64,000 nt of DNA from Taenia hydatigena (Eukaryota; Platyhelminthes; Cestoda; Cyclophyllidea; Taeniidae). This document shows, piece by piece, positions 11,540 to 22,540 of the stretch (position 1 is the first letter of the stretch; each line of letters opens with the position of its first letter). The notes beneath the pieces were generated by a model, which saw nothing but the letters and a program-made list of their open reading frames with translations, searched no databases and was not told the DNA's origin. Where the stretch lies: positions 8,317,576 through 8,381,575 of the forward strand of contig JADWOT020000010.1 of NCBI GenBank assembly GCA_036345935.2, read 5' to 3'. The translations under genes were made by a program, and so were the position numbers.

Positions 11540-11735
11540 AGTCAAACAAAATAAGATTAAGGCGATATGAGGAATACTGGCGCACCTATCGCAGCCACAC
11601 CATCAGCTTTGGCAGCATAATCAAACCAATTACATCCTAACAAACGATTTTAAGCTGTGTGCGAAGCACAATAAATGACACCATTTGCAGTGAATAGATT
11701 TCCACGACTAAATTCATTTTGTGTGGTACACAATG
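11540..11735 (-). pseudogene. FN3-like F-G strand remnant (A copy 1)
   Basis: The minus strand reads NEFSRGNLFTANGVIY, then after a stop CNWFDYAAKADG. The five A copies share the consensus RRxLGPNWFDYAAKADGG. This resembles the last strands of a fibronectin type III domain just outside a membrane (L-x-P-N-x-x-x-Y-x-x-K-A). Here the frame has a TAA before the conserved half and a TAA after FLISP. Four of five copies carry the first stop, and copy 3 has a tyrosine there instead. Confidence 0.35.
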
Positions 11736-12297
11736 GCAACTATCACCTCATCCAATGTGTGTGAGTTATTAGGCAAGGAGTACTGTCGAAATTGAATGCA
11801 ACTGTGCATAGAACTCTGAATACACACACATCCTAACGCAATTAATTTGTGCTCGCCCATTGTTTTTGTTTTCATATGCAAAGGGTGTTCACTAGAAATG
11901 CCACCGGAGGTCACCTACATATTCGCACAACGCGTTGGTGGAAAATGCTGGTATGAGCTAAGCAGTAGGAAAATCACCACAACTGTGGCTGTGGGCTGTG
12001 CGATGACAACCAAAGCCTTCTTCTGTCTACTAGGCGGGTTCATTCCCCCACCCAGTATCATCAATCAATACTTTGCACAAGAATTATTTCAGCTTGCCTG
12101 TCTACATCCGAGTGTATTCCTCAGCATCCCAACAACCCTAATTGCAGTTGCCAATACAATTTTAAGGCATGAAGCGTGAGGAAATAACAACATTATTAGC
12201 AGAGCTAATTACAATGCTGAGTATATGAGACGAATGTCACGACACTGAAGTAACCCACGAGCCCTTCAAATCGAGCCACAAGGGGATAGCAAACGGC

Positions 12298-12420
12298 ACT
12301 AGATTTGGGAAAGTGGTGCTGTTGGCTCAACAGTGAATGAATTACCTAAACTACGACAAAGGACAATGTGGTAAACACCACGCCCCACTCCCATTCTATT
12401 GGTGGTTCGACCTTCTGCAC
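12298..12420 (-). pseudogene. Membrane-proximal and transmembrane remnant (A copy 1)
   Basis: The minus strand reads VEPPIEWEWGVVFTTLSFVV, then a TAG inside the predicted helix, then the SLLSQQHHFPKSSAV segment shared with other copies. Acidic/aromatic residues precede about 18 hydrophobic residues, as in a single-pass membrane protein. The in-helix stop makes it a pseudogene. Confidence 0.35.
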
Positions 12421-12760
12421 AGTTCCATCCAACCAAACTTTCCAATTTGTGCAATTTCTGGGCAATGACAGACACCACGGTAGAGTAAATGTAAGCGTGT
12501 GTGTGGGTCTTGTCGATCCGTGTCCAATCTGGAAGCACTGACGTTCACGTTACCACTAGGCAAAGGCAACGACTCATGGACAATGAGAAGTACCTGTGAC
12601 AGCCTTTTTACTGCGTCCACACGTTATGCGAGGATGGATTTTACACTCCTGACTGAACATCGACCAAATCGTTGGTAGTATCGAAGTGCCACAAGTGCTA
12701 CATTATCTAGCATCTCAAAATAAACAGCATCATTCATTGCGCGACATGGATGCAGAATTT

Positions 12761-13972
12761 GTGGTTGCTCATTTGAGGGGTCAGTGAGAGTTTCCCTTCG
12801 TGCCTGCTCCTCGTGACACATTGTACAACTTATCCGTGTCCTTCACTGAACTCTGCCTAATAGTTTTCAAGAAGTACAGCGCCTACGCTTTTGCTTAGTA
12901 GTCCACCACAATTCGTAATGAAAGCTGATAAATAGTGCAGCTGAATTTAATGAAGTGCAATAACATGACGCAACCAGTGTTTAGGTGGAGTTGGTTGGAT
13001 TCACCTACCAAATCAATTTGCTTGCTCATGTAAGCGAACTCACCGGCCTAGTTTAAAGCGATTTGATGGCATAGGACTCGATGTGGTGTGGACTGACTAA
13101 TGCAGAATATGGCTTCTGATCCAAATTGAGTTTGGAAGATGTGCTAGTGCAATTGGTGGACAGGCCGCCTATTACCGTCTGCACAATGAGAGATGCATTC
13201 GCTTATTCTTTAAGCAACTTCCTCACCGCCTGATTTACTTTGTGTCAAACAATGATGTGAAGCAAGTGCAAACCAATCAAATATTTGAGAAATGAGAATG
13301 CAAACCCATGCGAGATATAAAAGCACTCAATGCTAAGCAGGTGCACATGAGCCTAGCTGACTTCTACGGCAGCATTCACGAGGCCTTTTATGCATCTAGA
13401 AAATAATAATACCCACTTCAGCTTGACTTACCCTCGAGTCAGTCTCACCTGCTTGCCATTGCAGACAGACGGACTATGCTCCTTGCATCGTGGGAAAGCG
13501 ACCGAGAAGGGCAACTCGAAATGGTGCATTAGGGGTACTCGTAGGCTCTCTCTCAACAGACAGTCTCGTCGTAGGGGGACAAATCACACACTTCAGCCTA
13601 ATGCTACATAGTTTCACAAGGTACACGCACTTGTACGGCAAAGTACGCTCACAATAAAATAGTTCGCTGAAAATGAACATGCTACGTAGAACTTCCACCC
13701 GAGACGAGGCGACTTCGTGGTCCCAAGTTTTGGCGGAAGACTGCTTCCTTCCCCTTGCGCAGAAAGACATTAATTGATTAACTGCAATGCAGTGACTACT
13801 TGAAAGAAAGAAAGAAAGAAAGAAAGGGATTATTTGAGAACCAAATCACATGTAATTTATTAGAGCAATTCAAGTCTTTCTCAAAGACCGAGGAGCATGC
13901 ACCACTCAGACTGCTTAGGGGATGGCAATTCTTGTTTAGAAAATCCAGATTAGTGATCAACCCGAATGCAGC
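12761..13972. other. Spacer between the two inverted A copies
   Basis: Unique sequence of about 1.2 kb. It contains frames of 73 (13390-13611 +) and 98 codons (13770-13474 -) without domains, and a GAAA microsatellite. Nothing else is recognised. Confidence 0.55.
13802..13827 (+). repeat. (GAAA)n microsatellite
   Basis: Six or more uninterrupted GAAA units. It lies just left of the inner end of A copy 2. Confidence 0.9.
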
Positions 13973-14249
13973 CGTGCCACGCTATGAATGATGCTGTTTA
14001 TTTTGAAATGCTGGATATTGTAGAGCTTGTGGCACCTTTGAAACCACCAACGATGTGGTCAGTGTTTAGTCGGGTGTGTAAAATCGATCCTTGCATAAAA
14101 TATGGAGGCAGTAAAAAGGCTGTCACGTGAACTTCCCATTATCCATGAGTCGTTGTCTATGCCTAGTGGTGACATGAACGTCAGTGCTTCCAGATTGGAC
14201 TCGTATCGACAAGACTCACACAGTGTTGCAATTGGCCTTACCGTGGTGT

Positions 14250-14399
14250 TTTCCATTGCCCAGAAATGACATAAAGTATAAAGCATTGGCTGATGGAACT
14301 GTGTCTAACGACGAACCACCAATAGAGTGGGAGATGTGCGTGGTGTATACCACATTGTCCTTTGTCGTACTTTTGGCAATTCACTCACTGTTGAGCTAA
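14250..14399 (+). pseudogene. Membrane-proximal and transmembrane remnant (A copy 2)
   Basis: This is one of the better preserved copies. LPRNDIKYKALADGTVSND is followed by EPPIEWE and then the hydrophobic run CVVYTTLSFVVLLAIHSLLS. This would be the F strand of a membrane-proximal FN3-type domain plus a single transmembrane helix. The frame ends at TAA (14397-14399), where other copies have a glutamine. After that stop the same frame continues through QQHHFPKSSAV and a VTFVSHTQRCD end that copies 1, 2 and 4 share. Inferred: decayed 3' exon of a type I surface protein. Confidence 0.4.
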
Positions 14400-14656
14400 C
14401 AACACCACTTTCCCAAATCTAGTGCCGTTTACCAAACCCATGTGGCTCGAATTGAAGGGCTCGTGGGTTACTTCAGTGTCGTGACATTCGTCTCACATAC
14501 TCAGCGTTGTGATTAGCTCTGCTAATAATGTTGTTATCTCCTCACGCCTCATGCCTTAAAATTGTATTGGCAACTGCAATTAGGGTTGTTGGGATGCTGA
14601 GGAATACACTCGGTTGTAGACAGGCAAGCTGAAATAATTCTTGTACGAAGTATTGA

Positions 14657-14848
14657 TTGAAGATACTGGGTGGGAGAATGAACCCGCCTAGTAGACAGAA
14701 GAAGGCTTTGGATGTCATCGCACAGCCCACTGCCACAGTTGTGGTGATTTTCCTACTGCTAAGCTCATACCAGCATTCCCACCAACGCGTTGTGCGAATA
14801 TGTAGGTGGCCTCCGGTGGCATTCCTAGTGAACACCCTTTGCATATGA
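14657..14848 (+). pseudogene. Second hydrophobic-helix frame (A copy 2)
   Basis: A 63-codon frame containing MNPPSRQKKALDVIAQPTAT and then VVVIFLLLSSY, that is a basic patch followed by a hydrophobic helix. It aligns in frame with 62250-62400 and, more distantly, with the C micro-frames (24416, 27749, 59234), where the same position reads GLKKGVVLTALLCGVVLVIL. It is therefore a second transmembrane module in the same unit. Start and exon limits are unknown. Confidence 0.35.
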
Positions 14849-14984
14849 AAACAAAAACAATGGGGCGAGCAGAAATTAATTGCGTTAGGATGTGTGTGTA
14901 ACCACAGTTCTATGCACAGTTCCATTCAGTTTCGCCATCAATTCTTGCCTAATAACTTGCACACATAGGATGAGGTGATGGTTG

Positions 14985-15185
14985 CCATTGCTTACCACAC
15001 AAAATAAATTTAGTCGTGGAAATCTATTCTCTGCAAATGGTGTCATTTATTGTACTTCGCACTCACCTTAACGTCGTTCGTTGGGGCCTAATTGGTTTGA
15101 CTATGCTGCCAAAGCTGATGGTGTGGCTGCAATTGGTGCGCCAGTATTCCTCATGTCGCCTAAATCTTATTTCCTTTGACTAATT
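14985..15185 (+). pseudogene. FN3-like F-G strand remnant (A copy 2)
   Basis: Reads NKFSRGNLFSANGVIYC, a TAA, then RRSLGPNWFDYAAKADG and AAIGAPVFLMSPKSYF to a TGA. Same module as at 25107-24910, where the first stop is absent. Confidence 0.35.
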
Positions 15186-15345
15186 GCCACTGGTTAGCCG
15201 AGGTCACAATCAGTTTGGCGTTCGTTCCTTCCTGATTTCATCAACAAATTTTCATAAGTTTAGTCTTTTAGACAACAGGCGGAGAGTTGGACATCCATGC
15301 AGCAACAGCTTGACCGGCGAGGCAGGAGTCAGATGATCAGCCGGT

Positions 15346-15367
15346 TATCCAGTCGGCCGACTGGATA
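15346..15367. other. Perfect 22-base palindrome at the left edge of repeat F
   Basis: The sequence centred on GGCC reads the same on both strands for 22 bases. Copy 1 differs by one base, and copy 3 and the inverted edge at 32.1 kb keep an imperfect version. Edge palindromes of this kind can be transposase or recombinase sites, but no enzyme or target duplication supports that here. Confidence 0.6.
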
Positions 15368-15790
15368 GTCAGGATTCCAGACAAGCATCCGTGTAAGCAA
15401 GCCAGTTGGCAGAAATTAAGCCGAGAATGGTTGACTGCAATCGCTAAACAAACTAAATCGCTTTTTATTGCAGCACATCACACTGCAATACTTGTTTAAA
15501 GTCTAATTTATGGGTGTCTAAACAAACTACATGGGCGAATAATTTGTAGCCACCATTCTGATGGTGACGAGAAATGCAAGCAAATTGTACACATTAAGAG
15601 CACTGGATGGGAGTGTCCATAGTAAATTGAACTACAATGTACCAAGCAAGTCGACCCCTTGTTGAAGTAAAACCATGCAGATAATTATTTCTTTGCAGTT
15701 CGGGACAAATTTACGAGCATATTTTTCTAATAACCAAGATATTGCTCAATCTGCTTACAAACGAATGATACCAGACATGACTTCCTCCTG

Positions 15791-16000
15791 ATGATAGGGA
15801 CTACCACAAAATGCACCACTCAATGCGCATTTGCCACTTATACTCGCATGATGACCACTGGTTTTGCATCAGAAGCAACTGCAGCCAGCATCACAATGAC
15901 TGTGCAGGTAGGCACTTTTCATGCAATCACTGTCTATACTTACCGGAAATACCTGTTCAAAATCATATTACACGCTCAAACGATCAATGTGTTCCTTTAG
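15791..16000 (+). pseudogene. FN3-like remnant in repeat F, copy 2
   Basis: Reads TTKCTTQCAFATYTRMMTTG, then a strand pattern ending FHAITVYTYRKYLFKI. Hydrophobic and threonine-rich strands with T-F-H-A-I-T-V-Y resemble strands F-G of an FN3 domain. The + frame is kept in copy 3 (56555-56746). The frame closes shortly after the putative G strand with no strong donor. It could be a chance frame, because the minus strand of copy 3 is open too. Confidence 0.35.
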
Positions 16001-17720
16001 AATTGATTCCTATAATTCGCATTTAGGAATTGCATGAGAGCCGTCTCGCATCAGTTCACTTGCCGGTTGTCCACGACACCTGAAATGCATTATTCCTGCT
16101 GGAACTGACAGATCACCAACATCCTTAGATGCCCACAACACTAGGCTTTTCCGTTTTTACTGGAAAGTATGCATATCTGCCTACACAACCAAAAGTAGGA
16201 ACAGTGAAAAGAAGGGCAAATAAGAACATGAAAGGATTGGAAAATGCAGATGCCGGAGGAAAGGGTTGCCCATTTAACGCGTGAAGTATTTCAGGTTAGC
16301 AATTATTCCCTACACAACCTATCTGCGTGTTATGGGTGATAGCCATTACACACTAAGATAAATCTCCATTCATTTATCAAATTTGACTGGATTGATGCTA
16401 GTTTCTTTTAAATGGAGGCCGGGTTTGCAATGTTGAAAGCGGCAACTGGTGCCCAGTTCCCATTGCAATGCAAGCATGACTTAGTGCATGGTGTAGAAAG
16501 CTTTGAATATTACCCAGACAAAGACGGAAAGCACGATGAATCGGGTTGGTCTTCGAATAGGATGCTTTCTAATCAAGTGCTGTTCGGTGCATGCCAGCAG
16601 TTTTTGCAATGTTTGGCCAGTCGCTGCGCAATCTTGTTTCAGTTACTTCCATTTCGCACAGTTTAGGCATCGATTTTTAGAAATTTTACTATTTAAGGTA
16701 AATACCTCACCTGAATTTACAGAGCAAATCCGAGTGGAATGATCAGGTAACGCATTCAATTAGGAGGCAAATCGGCCCCGTCGGAGTGATAATGTTCACG
16801 CTCACCAGACTTCACCCGGATTAGTCAATGTAGCTACCCCTTCAACCGAAACCATCAAAGCCCTTTTTGCCACAACTTCTTAGTGTGTGCTGGAATGACA
16901 ACAATGAGAATTGTTGAAGAAACAACAAAATATCTAGCCACAAATCTCAACCTGGTTGTTTGGTGTAGGCAAGAGATAAGTGAATGCATTCGATTAGTTT
17001 TTTTCGTCAAACACACCAGATCACACTATAAAGCTTCTGCAGTGAATAAGGTCGCCAGAGTAAGTTGCAATGGTGCGTGGTCCTTCATAAAAGCCACGAT
17101 GCTCAGCTTAATTTCAAATTGAAAACAAAATGCATGGCAACAATTTACTTTAAGATGTATGCATTTCCATGAATGCATTTTGTAAGATCTAGCTGCAGTA
17201 TATTTTGCATCACCTTGCATCAAAGCATTGGACAAAATTGTAGTTTGTGTCTTCGCCTGTGTTCAATCTGTTCCAGTAAAGTAGGAAAGTACACCTCCAT
17301 ACGCCAACAATCCACTTTGTCAGAGGGCCGCTTAAAAGCACTCAGACACATTGAAATCATGAAAGCATGTACTTCAGCACTCCGAGGAAAGGCGAAAGCT
17401 CAGTAGCTTAAGCAAACCCAAGCCATGATTCCAATGCTGTAGATCCTACAATCACGGTTTTTATCGTCCCATCTGCGTCTGATAATTGGTTGGGTTCATG
17501 ACACAGGACGATTTTGAATGATTTTGGGGGAATGAGACTTATCTATCTTTGGATGCCAGTTGACTTTGCCTGGATGTAGGTAAGCCGCATGGGAAGCCCA
17601 CAATGTGAGCCATTCCTACAGCCAGCCAATCAAAATGATATTAAGCCATTCAGCGTGGCGCAGTACATCTGCTACTGATTTCATGGTAGCAGCAGACATT
17701 GCAAACAGGCATCAGCGCAT

Positions 17721-18266
17721 CCAAGGCATGAATCTAGCAAAGTTATCGTCTGTTAAATCCCGAATATTATTACCGAGTTATTGGATGTGGATTCATCGTA
17801 AATTTAATAACCTTATGTCTGCGTAAATCCTCAGTCTTACCAGCAAAAGGAGAAGGTGTGATGAAGAAGAACAGATGTTAGGCTGGGAGGAAAGTGGAAG
17901 ATTAAGGGAAAGGGAAAGAAAGAGTTATGATAGGCCTAGAAACTACGGAGTTGGTGCATGGCGTGTGAGCTAATTCTGGCCAAATCGGTAACGTCGTACT
18001 GCTTTCTCGTTTCATTTATTTCCACCCATTCAGCAATCGCCAATTTATTCGCTTGCTTGCGTGCCTCGCGAATGTACCTGCTGTGTGGGTGAAGTTATGG
18101 GATCGGAAGAATGTATTCAGATGGAAATGAGCGTCTGTAGCCATCTTTACCACCGAAAGGCGTTGATTGTGAAATTCAATATCATAATTGCTTGCGCATC
18201 AGAACGCATTTTGGTCAGTGTGCCACTAGCCTTGCATAAAATTGGAAGGCTAGTTTGTGGTAAGAC
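17721..18266. other. Unique spacer between F copy 2 and E copy 1
   Basis: No match to other parts of the window. A 71-codon + frame (18061-18276) begins PRECTCCVGEVMGSEECIQM and ends at the E boundary. It has no recognised domain. A GTAAGA donor-like site follows the GGCTAGTTTGTG segment at about 18258. Confidence 0.5.
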
Positions 18267-18290
18267 GCCGCAATAGCTTATACGCTCACG

Positions 18291-18494
18291 ATGGGGAAAT
18301 TCGCAGATTGGAATGTCACCGTTGACAGGTTGGAAGGCGACGTACGATACTCATTGACCGCAGCTGCACATGCCAATGGCACGTCTAGAGTAATCTACAC
18401 CAGATATATTGTTTTACTGGCCATAGATAGGCAAGCAAGTACGACAATGATGCGCAGCTCCATATCTAGTGCTGATACGTGCAGACTGAAGTGA
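18291..18494 (+). pseudogene. FN3-like remnant at the left end of E copy 1
   Basis: Reads VDRLEGDVRYSLTAAAHANG and then TSRVIYTRYIVLLAIDRQAS. L-x-x-D-x-R-Y-S-L-T-A-x-A-x-A-N-G-T-S fits the E-F-G strands of FN3 domains. Copy 2 (51450-51674) keeps the same frame and its stop, and it extends further upstream because a one-base indel shifts the first part of copy 1. Nothing downstream continues the frame. Confidence 0.4.
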
Positions 18495-18804
18495 ATGTCA
18501 GAATCACACCTTAATGTCGCTCATCCCACTTCCCTTGGGATTAAGCACATGGCTACGGTGATAGTTAGTATCGTGAAATAAAGCAGTAATGCGGCTTTAT
18601 CTTGCCGGTCGCAGTCCCTATCGAAGGGACCGATGGAACTTGGTGCAGTGCAACGTGACGCGATGTTTGCCTCATCCGGTTCTGTTTGCAGTACCAAATT
18701 AATTTTGCACAGTCAGACAGAGTTTCATTGGGTTTGGGCTGCAGCACGATTCTAAGCTAACCGTGGCTTGAGGTTTTGTCTTACTGCACCGTTTGTGCAA
18801 ATAA

Positions 18805-19412
18805 ATGAAAGTTGAGTTAGTGAAAACCGGCTTGCAGCTTACTAATTCCATTGAGGCATTTGCACTTCATCCCAGCTCCTCCGAACAATTTGTGCAATGC
18901 ATTGGCAAGGCAGAGGTATCCAGGAAGGCACCTCGAACTCATTGTAATGCAGGCGTCACAGCGAAAGGAACACCTACAGGAATGACACGAATGCATGTGC
19001 TCTTACACTATCTCCTACGCTGAACATTCTATGCAGCATTCTGTACAGCAAAGTCGTGCCTCTGAGACCTTTCCAATGGACTGCTGAGTGTTACGAAATG
19101 GATAAAATTAGGAGCAGTTTATGTGCGATTGCGAAATAGTGGGGAGGAGCGGAGCACATTGGATTTAATTCTACGCAGGAGGCGCACACTCTCAAATGTG
19201 TGTCACAGTGAAGTGTCTAAGAAGTGAGTCAATTGGCACAAAACACAAACAGCACGCATTGTGACCCGTGCTCCTTCAAAAGTTTGAATGAATGTGTTAG
19301 TGTCACGTCTTTCCAATCCTAAGTATCGTGCAGTGGCGGGTAAGTCTAAAATCCGTCGCCAATAAAATTCCACAGAATCTGCATCATTACTACAGGCTTC
19401 AAAACGAGTCAC
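18805..19412. other. Short frames inside E copy 1
   Basis: A 72-codon + frame (18805-19023) and a 69-codon minus frame (19412-19203). In E copy 2 the first survives only as its second half (HCNVGFTAKGMP) and the second is broken. Neither shows a domain and both may be chance. Confidence 0.25.
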
Positions 19413-20776
19413 TAATATTTGAGAAAAGCCTCCTCTTTACCAGTTTCTGCTCTATAGGACTTTGAATCCAGGAGCCTATAATCGTTTGCTTACACCCTCT
19501 TTTCAAATCGATGGTCCAAAAATTGCTAATTTCTTAAAATTTTAAGCAAGATACGGTTTTACGTGTGAGTTTATAAAGCAATGCTTTATTTGTCTACTCG
19601 CCTTGTCACAGTGAACGAGGAGTGGTTTAAACTGGCTTTGAAAGCCTGTCTCAACCTCTCCTGATTCCCATGTAATGCAAGAGCTACAATTGCCACCACT
19701 TACGATTCTTAGTAAAATTAATGTCTAAGTTTATCACAATTTCCGCCCAACTATACGGTCACACTACACTCTTGTGAAATGTCTTACTAGAGGACCTAAA
19801 TGAGCCGAAGCATTCAGAAAATAAACTGTGCAATAAGGCTTACTCTCCTTTAAAGCTGAGGGTGGGCAGCATTGCCGATCTCGTCCGTACGTTTCTTAGC
19901 ATTTGCCAACAAAATAATCTAAGAAGGAGTCCAGGCAAAGATGCTTAAACAACAGGTTCTCTGATTTGCTACGTGGTCAGTTAGTAGCTTGCTGTGGTGC
20001 CTCGAATAACCTACTAAGATGCATTAAAATAACGAAATGCAGACTGAACTTTGTGCGGAACACTAATTTGGATGGTGGAAGTAAGCAAAATGCTAGCAAT
20101 TCCACCCGTGTGAGAGAGCTAGCCATCATGATTTAATTGCCCGATTTCATATATTTCACTCAAGTGAGATGATGTATTGCCTGCTTCGCAAGCCAGTGCG
20201 TAAGATGAAAGCAGGAAGGTGTAGATAAAGTCAATGGACCGTTTACATGCCAGAAATCCTCTGTTGTATAGATGGTCATTAAGAGCTAAGCCTCAACTGA
20301 GGATTCAAGGCATGATAAGTGATGAGGTGATGTCGCAATGAGGGCCATTGGCATGTGATCCGCCGCAAAACCACTAAGCGTGCTGCTATGCTCAAGCGAT
20401 CTGACGCAGGAAAACACCGCCATCACATGCTAGAGATGGGGTGAAGTTAAAAGTTTCCAAATTATCCATTGTTACATACTTCAGCTAAAGGGCTTACACG
20501 GAAATGCTGATTGGTGGTGAGAACGCGTAGATGGGTGTCACAGGAAATGTTCACACTTCCATGGAATTAGTCATTGCACAATAGCTGCACTTAGCGTAGA
20601 ATCCCTTCCACAAATTGCCTGTCGCGATGCATACAGTGCGGAATGTCTAACCAGACCTCTTCTGTAGCAAATCAAGTCATGTGGGTGCAAAGTAGCTCAA
20701 AACAGAGGAGCTGAGTTGCCTCTTATTTGAGTGCACTACATGAATTTGACACTCCACCCGTCTTGTACTGCAAATT

Positions 20777-21073
20777 TTGACCGGGTTGTTGCATTACACT
20801 GCAAGAACTTCCATAACAAATGCTTTTGACAAAATAAAGTTGCTAAAGTTGACACAAGATTGCGCAGCTAATCACCAAATTTTTGTGGAAATTCGTCGAA
20901 GTACACTGAAAAAGCATCCAAATCGAAAGAAACTGCTCCAACCAGCAATCTACTTTACTAAGTGCCTCGTCTTCGTCTGCTTAATGTTCAGAATTTCCTT
21001 GGGTGATTTTCTATTGGTTTCACCTTGCAATAGAGGCAAGGCACAAGTCACCATTTTCAGAGTCGCAGTTTAG
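20777..21073 (+). other. 98-codon frame in E copy 1, broken in other copies
   Basis: Contains a hydrophobic stretch CLVFVCLMFRISLGDFLLV. The equivalent region in E copy 2 (53940-54200) is interrupted by stops and frameshifts, and in E copy 3 (inverted, about 33250-33540) likewise. There is no evidence for a functional product. Confidence 0.2.
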
Positions 21074-21187
21074 GTCTCCATTTGAAAGAAGTTAACATCG
21101 CATTTATCGCAAATGAGACGAGAAAAGCTACAAGCAAATTTGATGAATGAATGCTAGAGAGAAGCCCCGGTGGTGAGAATTAGAGTC

Positions 21188-21210
21188 CTTTCTTCCTTCC
21201 TTCCTTCCTT
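21188..21210 (+). repeat. (TTCC)n microsatellite
   Basis: Five TTCC units within repeat E. The matching sites in the other E copies are shortened (a TTCCTTCC remnant near 54340 and GGAAGGAAGG near 33140 in the inverted copy). Confidence 0.9.
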
Positions 21211-21584
21211 ATTACTACGCTTTCACAGCTTTTCTGTTTTAGATCGTGATTGGACCATTGGTCCTATTTTTGCCAGTGCGTTATTTACACGATAGTAGAA
21301 CGAAAACATGACTCTCAATAAAGACGGACAAAATTCACAGTTGTGGAGCTATGAGCTGATGGATTTTCGGACGGACCATTAAAAGCGGCGAATCATCGGT
21401 GCAAAACTTAACGGTTAACGAAAAATTCCTCGCTAAACACGTTTACTTCCGGCAGTGCTTGTGTTCAACACAACCGTTTGACACATTGTCGACTGGAGCT
21501 GACAAGTGTTTGGTAAATGGGGAATTCGGAGCAGTTCACACCACTAGAAATAGGCATGTCTGATATTATTATCATCTGAGCATT

Positions 21585-21770
21585 TTGTAAGATCCAGTTA
21601 CAGTATGTCTTGCATCACCTTGCATCAAAGCATTGGACGAAATTGTAGTTTGTGTCTTCGCCCATATTTTAATCAGTTCCAGTAAAGTAGGGAAACACAC
21701 CTCCGTACGCCAACCAATCCACTTTGTCAGAGAGCCGCTTTAAAGCACTCATGTACATAAATCCGTGATG
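21585..21770 (+). repeat. Right-end fragment of repeat F (corresponds to 57905-58080)
   Basis: Matches only the last 180 bases of F copy 3 and joins directly to the end of E copy 1. At 54.9-58.1 kb the same two ends are separated by more than 3 kb, so this junction looks like a deletion that removed the intervening F body. Confidence 0.7.
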
Positions 21771-22540
21771 CCGAGGCTAAATTAACAATGGCCAATAACA
21801 TGTGCAACGTCTGGAGAAATATATGTTAAGAAGTTAGTGAGACACAAAAGACATCACATCAACTCAGATGCTGGAACTCACACTTACCTGAGCGTAGTCC
21901 AACCCCACATTCTATGTACTTTATCAAATGCTACATAACAGACGTGCATAATCCTATCAACTCTAATGCCTAATCCGGTATCGACACCGAAAATAGAATG
22001 CTGCTTGGCAGTGTGTCTTTCATCCTAAGAACCTACGGCCTATCCACCTAAATTCCAGTCGTTCCCAGAGTCGACAATGTAGGCAGCACTGGCACAGATA
22101 ATGTACTAGAAATGAGCAAGTAGCCTTCAAATTGGCAAATTAAGCTAATCATCAACGAGAGAGCATTCCATTTGCGCGATGAGTTTTCAATCGAAACTTG
22201 ATGACTACAAGGAATAGATTTTTTTCATAGAAATGGCATTTTGCTTTACATTCACAAAATCATAAACAGTTTATTTCCAAGAAGCATGCTGACAACAAGG
22301 CAACAAATGCAATGGGATCGATGGAATATCAAAATACGAAAATACCTTGAGTATTGAGCAGAAGATTGCAGTGCACACAGAAATAATCACAATATGTCGC
22401 GAGTAGCAAGCGCAAGGGCAGAAGACTGCCGATACAAAAATGAATAAGAGCAAACAGTGCAGCCTGTGTCACACAATACATGGTGATGATTACTTGGTAA
22501 ACAAAAGATTGTACACTCATTTGATGCAACTCTGCAGCCT
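21771..22540 (+). repeat. Repeat B, copy 1
   Basis: The best match is 58080-58840, with more distant copies at 23280-24010 and 26700-27360. It starts with a small fragment of repeat A in inverted sense. On the minus strand it contains a 137-base open segment (22024-21888) with splice-like edges. The minus-strand frame 22453-22271 contains a very hydrophobic stretch. No C repeat follows this copy. Confidence 0.75.
21888..22024 (-). pseudogene. Exon-like 137-base segment in repeat B, copy 1
   Basis: Flanked by an acceptor-like CTTAG and a consensus donor CAG/GTAAGTG. It reads DERHTAKQHSIFGVDTG and ends HRMWGWTTLR plus two bases. The same boundaries and length recur at 26953-26817 and 58348-58212, and with one base deleted at 23515-23380. 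The domain is unknown. The next acceptor-like site (TTTCTCCAG) lies about 75 bases further on this strand, but the sequence after it meets a stop in the spliced frame, so the copy is not functional as read. Confidence 0.35.

Larger units (their letters stand above)
11181..12760 (-). repeat. Repeat A, copy 1 (coding sense read as minus)
   Basis: One of five A copies (others: 13973-15231, 24690-26110, 60300-61535, 61553-62960). It pairs as an inverted repeat with 13973-15231 across a 1.2-kb spacer. On the minus strand it holds, in order, a membrane-proximal segment with LPRN and DGTV, a hydrophobic segment GVVFTTLSFVVV, a HHFPKSSAV segment, and an FN3-like piece (about 11735-11540). The helix is interrupted by a stop, so the copy is dead. 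The + strand also contains a 110-codon frame (11847-12179), discussed under findings. Confidence 0.75.
13973..15231 (+). repeat. Repeat A, copy 2 (inverted relative to copy 1)
   Basis: Reverse complement of 11490-12760 at roughly 90 percent identity. It ends abruptly inside the A sequence at 15231, where a segment shared with 56005-56088 and (inverted) 32180-32260 begins and runs into repeat F. Coding sense is + in this copy. Confidence 0.8.
15317..17720 (+). repeat. Repeat F, copy 2
   Basis: Closely matches 356-2745. The left edge contains a perfect 22-base palindrome at 15346-15367 (two arms of TATCCAGTCGG). The copy carries the FN3-like piece at 15791-16000 and the open stretch at 16412-16666. 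It is followed by 0.5 kb of unique sequence and then repeat E. Confidence 0.8.
18267..21570 (+). repeat. Repeat E, copy 1
   Basis: Colinear with 51448-54860 over 3.3 kb at about 85-90 percent. Its right half (19770-21570) is also present in inverted form at 32640-34495. It contains an FN3-like piece near its left end and short frames (18805-19023 +, 20777-21073 +) that are not uniformly kept in copy 2. It has a (TTCC)n run at 21188-21210. Confidence 0.85.

Noticed and set aside
11847..12179. 110-codon + frame of repeat A (WWECWYEL type) as a real gene
   Set aside because: It is open in several copies, but the copies are recent duplicates, no domain is visible, and it lies antisense to a hydrophobic-helix module that also has relatives in repeat C. 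Kept as an alternative strand reading only.
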